From NCBI RefSeq assembly GCF_003399645.1, contig NZ_NBXD01000014.1, positions 372,001 to 436,000 of the forward strand: a stretch of DNA of 64,000 nucleotides, read 5' to 3'. Each line of letters starts with the position of its first letter. The first letter of the stretch is position 1. The translations under genes and the position numbers were made by a program. A model generated the notes under the pieces. It saw only the letters and a program-made list of their open reading frames with translations, was not told where the DNA came from and made no database searches. Of the stretch, positions 59,129 through 64,000 are shown one piece after another. Source of the DNA: Subtercola boreus. Lineage in GTDB: Bacteria > Actinomycetota > Actinomycetes > Actinomycetales > Microbacteriaceae.

Positions 59129-59134
59129 AGTGTA
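59129..59134 (-). promoter_or_regulatory. Candidate -10 element of yajC (TACACT)
   Basis: TACACT lies 27 bases after the ruvB stop and would give a leader of about 40 bases for yajC-secDF. No clear -35. Confidence 0.4.
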
Positions 59135-59161
59135 CTGATCGGGGCTGAGCGCCAGCTTGAA

Positions 59162-60208
59162 TCATAGTTCATCGCCGAACAGGGGCTGGGCCTGCCCCGG
59201 AGCGACATCCTTCTGCGGCGTCATGCCGAAGTGCCGCCAGCCCTCCCGTGTGGCGACGCGGCCGCGCGGGGTTCGTACGATGAGCCCGATGCGCACCAGG
59301 AAGGGCTCGACGACCGATTCGATGGTCTCCGACTCCTCGCCGACCGAGACCGCCAGCGTGTTCAGGCCCACCGGGCCACCGTTGAACCGCGTGAGGAGGA
59401 TCATCATCACGGCCCGGTCGAGCCGGTCGAGCCCCCGTTCGTCGACGTCGTACAGTTCGAGTGCCGAGCGCACCACCGCCCGGGTCGCCTCTCCCCCGTG
59501 CACCAGCGCGTAGTCGCGCACCCGCCGCAGCAGCCGGTTCGCGATTCGCGGCGTTCCCCGGGAGCGACCCGCGATCTCGATCAGCGCCGACTCCTCGATC
59601 GAGAGTTCGAGCATCACCGCGGCCCGGCGGAGCACATGCACCAGCTCCTCGGGGTCGTAGAACTCGAGGTGCGCCGTGAAACCGAACCGATCGCGAAGAG
59701 GGTTCGGGAGCAGCCCCGACCGAGTGGTGGCGCCCACGAGCGTGAACGGTGCGAGGTCGAGGGGGATGGATGTCGCGCCAGCCCCCTTTCCCACCATGAT
59801 GTCGATGCGGAAGTCCTCCATCGCGAGGTAGAGCAGCTCCTCGGCCGAACGCGCCATGCGGTGGATCTCGTCGACGAACAGCACCTCCCCCGGCACCAGG
59901 GAGGACAGCACTGCGGCCAGGTCGCCCGCGTGCTGGATGGCAGGGCCGCTCGACATGCGAAGCGGTCGCCCGCTCTCGTGCGCAACGATCATGGCGAGCG
60001 TGGTCTTGCCGAGGCCCGGAGGGCCGGCCAGGAGAATGTGGTCGGGGGTGCGGTTCTGGATGGTCGCAGCATCCAGCAGCAGCTGCAACTGCCCGCGCAC
60101 CCGCTGTTGGCCCACGAACTCCGCCAGGCTCTTGGGCCGAAGCGCTCCCTCGAAGGCGACCTCCGCCTCGGAACCCAGCTCGGGCTGCAGCAGTTCGTCG
60201 GCGCTCAT
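59162..60208 (-). CDS. ruvB: Holliday junction DNA helicase RuvB
   Basis: AAA+ motor of branch migration; 348 aa. [12 protein letters not shown] box, P-loop [11 protein letters not shown] at about 62-72, Walker [10 protein letters not shown], sensor [18 protein letters not shown], and a C-terminal winged helix ([29 protein letters not shown]). ATG region overlaps the ruvA stop by 4 bases. Confidence 0.98.
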   Translation of the reverse strand: MSADELLQPELGSEAEVAFEGALRPKSLAEFVGQQRVRGQLQLLLDAATIQNRTPDHILLAGPPGLGKTTLAMIVAHESGRPLRMSSGPAIQHAGDLAAVLSSLVPGEVLFVDEIHRMARSAEELLYLAMEDFRIDIMVGKGAGATSIPLDLAPFTLVGATTRSGLLPNPLRDRFGFTAHLEFYDPEELVHVLRRAAVMLELSIEESALIEIAGRSRGTPRIANRLLRRVRDYALVHGGEATRAVVRSALELYDVDERGLDRLDRAVMMILLTRFNGGPVGLNTLAVSVGEESETIESVVEPFLVRIGLIVRTPRGRVATREGWRHFGMTPQKDVAPGQAQPLFGDEL

Positions 60209-60840
60209 CGGGGGCCCGCCGAACCCTGGCGCGGGCCGAGTTCGCTGAGTGCCAGACGCAGCAGGGACTGCACGCTCATCGTGTCGACGTCGTCACTGGC
60301 GGTGAGCAGCACGCGGTCGAGGGCTTCGGATGCACTGCGATCGTTCCAGCCGAGACCGACCAGAGCCACCAGCACGTCGTCGCGGATCGACGTCTGGCCT
60401 GTGAACGACGGCACCCGGCCCGCGGCGGTCCCGGCAGAGAACCCGGCGACCTTGCCCGTGAGCGACACGACGATCAGCTTCGCCGTCTTCGGCCCAATAC
60501 CTGTGACGCGGCGGAACACGGAATCGTCGTCCCGCGTGACGGCCTGGGCGATCTCGGACGGTGTGAGGGCAGCGAGCACGCCCAGCGCCGACTTCGGCCC
60601 GACACCTGTCACACCCACCAGGAGGGAGAAGATCTCGAGCGAGTCGGCGCCTTCGAACCCGAAGAGCGAGAGCGCGTCTTCCCGCACGATGAGGGTCGTG
60701 ACAACGAACGCCTCCTGACCCACGCGCAGGGACAGCGCGTGCGCGGGCGTGACCTGTACGGAGTAACCCACCCCGGAAACCTCGATGACGACGGCCGAGC
60801 CGACAGCTGCGAGCACGGTACCGCGAAGACTGGAGATCAC
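60205..60840 (-). CDS. ruvA: Holliday junction DNA helicase RuvA
   Basis: Tetramer that holds the Holliday junction and loads RuvB. It is 211 aa: OB domain [21 protein letters not shown], helix-hairpin-helix parts [20 protein letters not shown] and [13 protein letters not shown], and a C-terminal RuvB-contact domain ([20 protein letters not shown]) after a short flexible linker. The GTG start follows a TAGGGT hexamer by 6 bases, so a leaderless ruvAB mRNA is likely. Confidence 0.97.
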   Translation of the reverse strand: MISSLRGTVLAAVGSAVVIEVSGVGYSVQVTPAHALSLRVGQEAFVVTTLIVREDALSLFGFEGADSLEIFSLLVGVTGVGPKSALGVLAALTPSEIAQAVTRDDDSVFRRVTGIGPKTAKLIVVSLTGKVAGFSAGTAAGRVPSFTGQTSIRDDVLVALVGLGWNDRSASEALDRVLLTASDDVDTMSVQSLLRLALSELGPRQGSAGPR

Positions 60841-60846
60841 GAATCA

Positions 60847-60852
60847 ACCCTA
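60847..60852 (-). promoter_or_regulatory. Candidate -10 element of ruvA (TAGGGT)
   Basis: TAGGGT, six bases, then the GTG start, in the 66-base gap after ruvC. The spacing predicts transcription starting at the start codon. TTCGAA lies 15 bases upstream as a poor -35. No LexA-type box was recognised here. Confidence 0.45.
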
Positions 60853-60906
60853 TGACTCGTACACACTTTCGAACCTCCGACATGCGGAGCGTCGAAGAGA
60901 TACAGG

Positions 60907-61536
60907 TCAGCGGCGGAGGCCGCGGCGCTCGGGGCTGGCGGCCTTGGCGGCCTGCTCCGCGGCGAACCACACCGCCTGCGCTCCGGTCAGCGCTCTGTCG
61001 GGGCGGTCGCGCGACTCGGCACCGCCGTGCAGGTCGGCCGTCGCACTGCCCGCCAGGCGGCCGAGCGGGGAACGCCACGCGTGGCAGATGGCGAGGGCGA
61101 GGGCGTCGGCCGCATCCGCCGGCTTCGGAATGACCGCCAGGCGGAGGATCTTGGCGACCATCGTGCCGACCTGCTTCTTGTCGGCCTGGCCGTATCCGGT
61201 GACAGCAGCCTTGACCTCGGTCGGCGTGTGCATGCCGATCGGCAGCGAACGCTTGGCGGCCGCGAGCATCGCGAGGCCACTGACCTGGGCCGTGCCCATC
61301 ACCGTACTGACGTTGGTGTCGGCGAAGACGCGCTCGAGGGCGACGCGCTCGGGCCGGTATTCGTCCATCAGGGCCTCGAGCTCGGTACTGATCGTCAGAA
61401 GACGGCTCTCGTGCTGGTGCCCCGCGGGCGTTCGGATCACGGTCACGTGCACGAGCGTGGCAACGCGGCCCTCGGTCACGTCGACGATACCGACGCCGCA
61501 GCGCGTCAGGCCGGGGTCGATGCCGAGCACTCTCAC
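60907..61536 (-). CDS. ruvC: Crossover junction endodeoxyribonuclease RuvC
   Basis: Resolves Holliday junctions. It is 209 aa: [16 protein letters not shown] holds the first catalytic Asp (D7), [20 protein letters not shown] the Glu, and [15 protein letters not shown] the C-terminal acidic pair. The last 40 residues are an extension beyond the usual core. The GTG start is 43 bases after yebC. yebC-ruvC-ruvA-ruvB is the standard gene order. Confidence 0.97.
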   Translation of the reverse strand: MRVLGIDPGLTRCGVGIVDVTEGRVATLVHVTVIRTPAGHQHESRLLTISTELEALMDEYRPERVALERVFADTNVSTVMGTAQVSGLAMLAAAKRSLPIGMHTPTEVKAAVTGYGQADKKQVGTMVAKILRLAVIPKPADAADALALAICHAWRSPLGRLAGSATADLHGGAESRDRPDRALTGAQAVWFAAEQAAKAASPERRGLRR

Positions 61537-61579
61537 GACGCGATCCTCACGGGAGTGCCGGCCGGCCGGGCACCGCGGC

Positions 61580-62338
61580 TCAGTCTTCTTCGAGCTCGGC
61601 CTGGACCTCGGAGCTCAGGTCGAAGTTGCTGTAGACGTTCTGCACATCATCATTGTCTTCCAGCGCGTCGATCAACTTGAACACCCGGCGTGCCGTGTCG
61701 GCGTCGACCTCGATCTTGAGGCTCGGCACGAACTCCACATCGGCCGACTCGTAGTCGATACCGGCGTCTTGCAGCGCGGTTCGGTTCGCGACCAGGTCGG
61801 TCGCCTCGGTCAGCACCTCGAACGTCGACCCGTGGTCGGTCACCTCTTCTGCCCCCGCATCCATCACGGCCACCAGCACATCGTCTTCGCTCAGCCCGTC
61901 GGCGTGGGCGACCGTGATGACACCCTTGCGGTGGAAGTTGTAGGCGACACTGCCCGGGTCTCCCATGGTTCCGCCGTTGCGGGTCATGATCGTGCGAACG
62001 TCTGCGGCAGCGCGGTTCTTGTTGTCGGTGAGGCACTCGATGAGAATGGCCACTCCGTTCGCGCCGTATCCCTCGTACATGATGGTCTGGTAGTCGACGG
62101 CCTCAGAGCCCACACCGGCACCGCGCTTGACGGCACGGTCGATGAGGTCTTTGGGCACGGAGGTCTTCTTGGCCTTCTGCACGGCGTCGACGAGCGTGGG
62201 GTTGCCCACCAGGTCTGCGCCGCCCTGGCGCGCCGCGACCTCGATGTTCTTGATCAGCTTCGCGAACGACTTCGCGCGCCGGGCGTCGGTGACGGCCTTC
62301 TGGTGCTTGGTGGTGGCCCACTTGGAATGACCTGACAT
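61580..62338 (-). CDS. yebC: YebC/PmpR-family regulator
   Basis: 252 aa. It opens [27 protein letters not shown], the family hallmark, followed by [17 protein letters not shown] and a C-terminal acidic end. Family members have been described as DNA-binding regulators and, more recently, as ribosome-associated factors helping translation of proline runs; which applies here cannot be told. SD GAGGAGA precedes the ATG. Confidence 0.95.
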   Translation of the reverse strand: MSGHSKWATTKHQKAVTDARRAKSFAKLIKNIEVAARQGGADLVGNPTLVDAVQKAKKTSVPKDLIDRAVKRGAGVGSEAVDYQTIMYEGYGANGVAILIECLTDNKNRAAADVRTIMTRNGGTMGDPGSVAYNFHRKGVITVAHADGLSEDDVLVAVMDAGAEEVTDHGSTFEVLTEATDLVANRTALQDAGIDYESADVEFVPSLKIEVDADTARRVFKLIDALEDNDDVQNVYSNFDLSSEVQAELEED

Positions 62339-62364
62339 AGTGCTCTCCTCGAAAATTCTCACCC

Positions 62365-62370
62365 AGTCTA
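62365..62370 (-). promoter_or_regulatory. Candidate -10 element of yebC (TAGACT)
   Basis: TAGACT in the 67-base gap after pdxT, giving a leader of about 20 bases with SD GAGGAGA. It would separate yebC-ruv expression from pdxST. No clear -35. Confidence 0.4.
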
Positions 62371-62405
62371 AAACATCGCCGACACGGGGCCCCATCGATC
62401 GGGCG

Positions 62406-63023
62406 CTATCGCTGGAAACCGACCTCGAGAACGCGATTGTAGAAACGTCGGTGGAAGCGGTAGTCCTCGGTCATCTCCGGGTGGAAGGAGGTGCCGAGCA
62501 GATTGCCCTGTTCGACGGCGATCACCCGCCCGTCCTCGAGCGCTCCGAGAACGGATGCCCGCTCCCCCACATCGTCGACGACCGGCGCCCTGATGAACAC
62601 CGCGTGCACGGCCGGCTCCCCCAGTTCGGGAATGTCGATGTCGACCTCGAAGGAGTCCTTCTGGCTTCCGAACGCATTGCGGCGAACCGCGATGTCGAGT
62701 CCGCCGAAGCTCTGCTGCCCGGCGATCGCATCGACGAGCCGGTCGGCCAGCATGATCAGGCCCGCACAGGTGCCGTAGACGGGCAGACCCGCCGCGATCG
62801 CCTCCTTCAGCGGCTCGGCGACCCCGAACATCCGCGACAGCTTGTCGATGACGCTCGACTCCCCGCCGGGGATGACCAGCCCCGAGACCTGCGCCAGCTC
62901 GGAGGGGCGTCGCACGGAGATGACGTCGGCGCCGAACGAGCGCAGAACGGCGGCGTGCTCGCGAAAGTCGCCCTGCAGGGCGAGAACGCCGACCGGCGCG
63001 GAAGCGCCCGTGCTACCAGCCAC
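62406..63023 (-). CDS. pdxT: Pyridoxal 5'-phosphate synthase glutaminase subunit
   Basis: Supplies ammonia to PdxS. It is 205 aa from a GTG inside the pdxS end (11-base overlap). [17 protein letters not shown] at the N terminus, GGESSVI, the nucleophile Cys in [11 protein letters not shown] and the His/Glu pair in [13 protein letters not shown] form the class I glutaminase site. PLP made here serves TrpB and other enzymes. Confidence 0.97.
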   Translation of the reverse strand: MAGSTGASAPVGVLALQGDFREHAAVLRSFGADVISVRRPSELAQVSGLVIPGGESSVIDKLSRMFGVAEPLKEAIAAGLPVYGTCAGLIMLADRLVDAIAGQQSFGGLDIAVRRNAFGSQKDSFEVDIDIPELGEPAVHAVFIRAPVVDDVGERASVLGALEDGRVIAVEQGNLLGTSFHPEMTEDYRFHRRFYNRVLEVGFQR

Positions 63024-63915
63024 GCTCTGCGAGGCGGTGGGGGGCGGGGATGTCGGCGACGTTGATGCCGACCATCGCCTCGCCGAGCCCACGCGAAGCC
63101 TCCAGAACCACCTGCGGGTCGTCGTAGAACGTTGTCGCCTTGACGATCGCGGCGGCGCGCTTCGCCGGGTCACCCGACTTGAACACCCCGGAGCCCACGA
63201 AGACGCCGTCGGCGCCGAGCTGCATCATCAGCGCAGCATCGGCGGGCGTCGCGACACCCCCCGCGGTGAAGAGCACGACCGGGAGCTTGCCCGTCTCGGC
63301 GATCTCGGCGACCAGCGCGTAGGGCGCCTGCAGTTCTTTTGCCGCGACATAGAGCTCGTCGGGTGCGAGAGCGGTGAGCGCGCGGATCTCGGCATTGATG
63401 GTGCGGATGTGCTTGGTCGCCTCCGAGACGTCGCCGGTGCCGGCCTCGCCCTTCGAACGGATCATGGCCGCGCCCTCGTTGATGCGTCGAAGCGCTTCGC
63501 CGAGGTTGGTCGCACCGCAGACGAAGGGAACGGTGAAGTTCCACTTGTCGATGTGGTTCACGTAGTCGGCCGGGCTCAGCACCTCCGACTCGTCGATGTA
63601 GTCGACGTCGAGCGCCTGCAGGATCTGCGCCTCGACGAAGTGGCCGATGCGCGCCTTCGCCATCACGGGGATGGACACGGCCGCGATGATGCCGTCGATC
63701 ATGTCGGGGTCGCTCGAGCGGGCGACGCCCCCCTGCGAACGGATGTCGGCGGGAACGCGCTCGAGGGCCATCACAGCGACGGCGCCGGCGTCTTCGGCGA
63801 TGCGGGCCTGTTCGGCGTTCACGACGTCCATGATGACGCCGCCTTTGAGCATTTCTGCGAGTCCCCGCTTGACGCGGGTGCTGCCGACGGAGGAGGTGGG
63901 AGTGCTGTCTGTCAT
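63013..63915 (-). CDS. pdxS: Pyridoxal 5'-phosphate synthase lyase subunit
   Basis: Builds PLP from ribose 5-phosphate, glyceraldehyde 3-phosphate and ammonia in the PdxST dodecamer. It is a 300 aa (beta/alpha)8 barrel: [20 protein letters not shown] with Asp30, [10 protein letters not shown] with the Schiff-base Lys87, the second Lys in [13 protein letters not shown] and [20 protein letters not shown] hexamer lies 9 bases upstream of the ATG, so its mRNA would be nearly leaderless. Confidence 0.98.
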   Translation of the reverse strand: MTDSTPTSSVGSTRVKRGLAEMLKGGVIMDVVNAEQARIAEDAGAVAVMALERVPADIRSQGGVARSSDPDMIDGIIAAVSIPVMAKARIGHFVEAQILQALDVDYIDESEVLSPADYVNHIDKWNFTVPFVCGATNLGEALRRINEGAAMIRSKGEAGTGDVSEATKHIRTINAEIRALTALAPDELYVAAKELQAPYALVAEIAETGKLPVVLFTAGGVATPADAALMMQLGADGVFVGSGVFKSGDPAKRAAAIVKATTFYDDPQVVLEASRGLGEAMVGINVADIPAPHRLAERGW

Positions 63916-63924
63916 AGTTCTTCT

Positions 63925-63930
63925 ATTCTA
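63925..63930 (-). promoter_or_regulatory. Candidate -10 element of pdxS (TAGAAT)
   Basis: TAGAAT is 9 bases before the pdxS ATG and 17 bases after the stop of the upstream gene. The predicted 5' UTR is only a few bases. No MocR-type operator was recognised. Confidence 0.45.
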
Positions 63931-63947
63931 TGTAGAAATCGACGGGT

Positions 63948-64000
63948 TCAGGCGGGCCAGGCGGCGGCAACAGAGGCGCGGACGTCCCCCAGCAGCTGGG
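63948..64000 (-). CDS. 3' end of an unidentified gene
   Basis: Only the last 16 codons and stop are in the window, reading QLLGDVRASVAAAWPA then TGA. The frame ends 32 bases before pdxS and shows coding-like composition. Too short to identify; genes for phosphatidylinositol mannoside or Nudix proteins often stand here in actinomycetes, but nothing seen supports a choice. Confidence 0.5.
   Translation of the reverse strand, partial: QLLGDVRASVAAAWPA

Overview
The window is 64 kb of gene-dense, high-GC chromosome from an actinomycete, most likely Micrococcales and probably Microbacteriaceae. Pointers are the ANTAR response regulator of the PdtaR type, an mIHF-like domain on guanylate kinase, a PriA without helicase motifs, DUF349 beside a cyclophilin and relA, two small membrane proteins inside the trp operon, a DUF948 protein beside alaS, and frequent GTG starts with 4-base stop/start overlaps. 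The genus cannot be fixed from the sequence. Every protein gene is on the minus strand except three plus-strand genes at 50.8-53.6 kb; a tRNA-Leu is also on the plus strand. No gap between genes exceeds about 180 bases, and I saw no insertion sequence, prophage, CRISPR array or rRNA.

Layout from low to high coordinate (transcription mostly runs right to left): (1) 0-2.9 kb: 5' part of polA, a hotdog thioesterase, pdtaR, divergent tRNA-Leu(CAA). (2) 2.9-10.5 kb: pyk and the glutamate synthase pair gltBD. (3) 10.6-27.4 kb: one long colinear series coaBC-metK-priA-fmt-rsmB-rpe-hisE-hisG-hisF-hisI-trpE-(two membrane proteins)-trpC-trpB-trpA-lgt, with many 4-base overlaps; a candidate promoter inside it lies before rpe and another before lgt. 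(4) 27.5-37.8 kb: pyrR-pyrB-pyrC-(PH-like membrane protein)-carA-carB-pyrF-gmk-rpoZ, headed by a PyrR-type RNA hairpin and closed by an intrinsic terminator. (5) 37.9-49.0 kb: rpsD with its terminator, then DUF948-(73 aa protein)-alaS-ruvX-mltG-aroE-aroC-aroK-aroB-aroQ-efp-nusB. (6) 49.2-53.6 kb: rarA, and divergent cyclophilin-DUF349-AbiEi-like genes. (7) 53.5-64 kb: pdxS-pdxT, yebC-ruvC-ruvA-ruvB, yajC-secD-secF, relA, and the 3' end of one more gene.

Functionally this is a core-metabolism and information-processing region: chorismate supply (aro), its use for tryptophan, histidine made from PRPP, pyrimidine synthesis from carbamoyl phosphate, CoA and SAM synthesis, PLP synthesis, translation factors, Holliday-junction resolution and Sec export. 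It is not an accessory island.

The most unusual signals are small. The rpoZ 3' end, stop codon included, is repeated at a 34-bp period and each copy carries an inverted repeat. A 21-bp minisatellite sits in the linker of CoaBC. RarA has a long Asp/Glu insert. Two long operons begin within 30 bases of an intrinsic terminator. Several genes have a -10-like hexamer 6-7 bases before the start codon, as expected for leaderless mRNAs. The thioesterase reading frame appears to have lost its upstream start codon. I did not find a convincing new multi-gene system.
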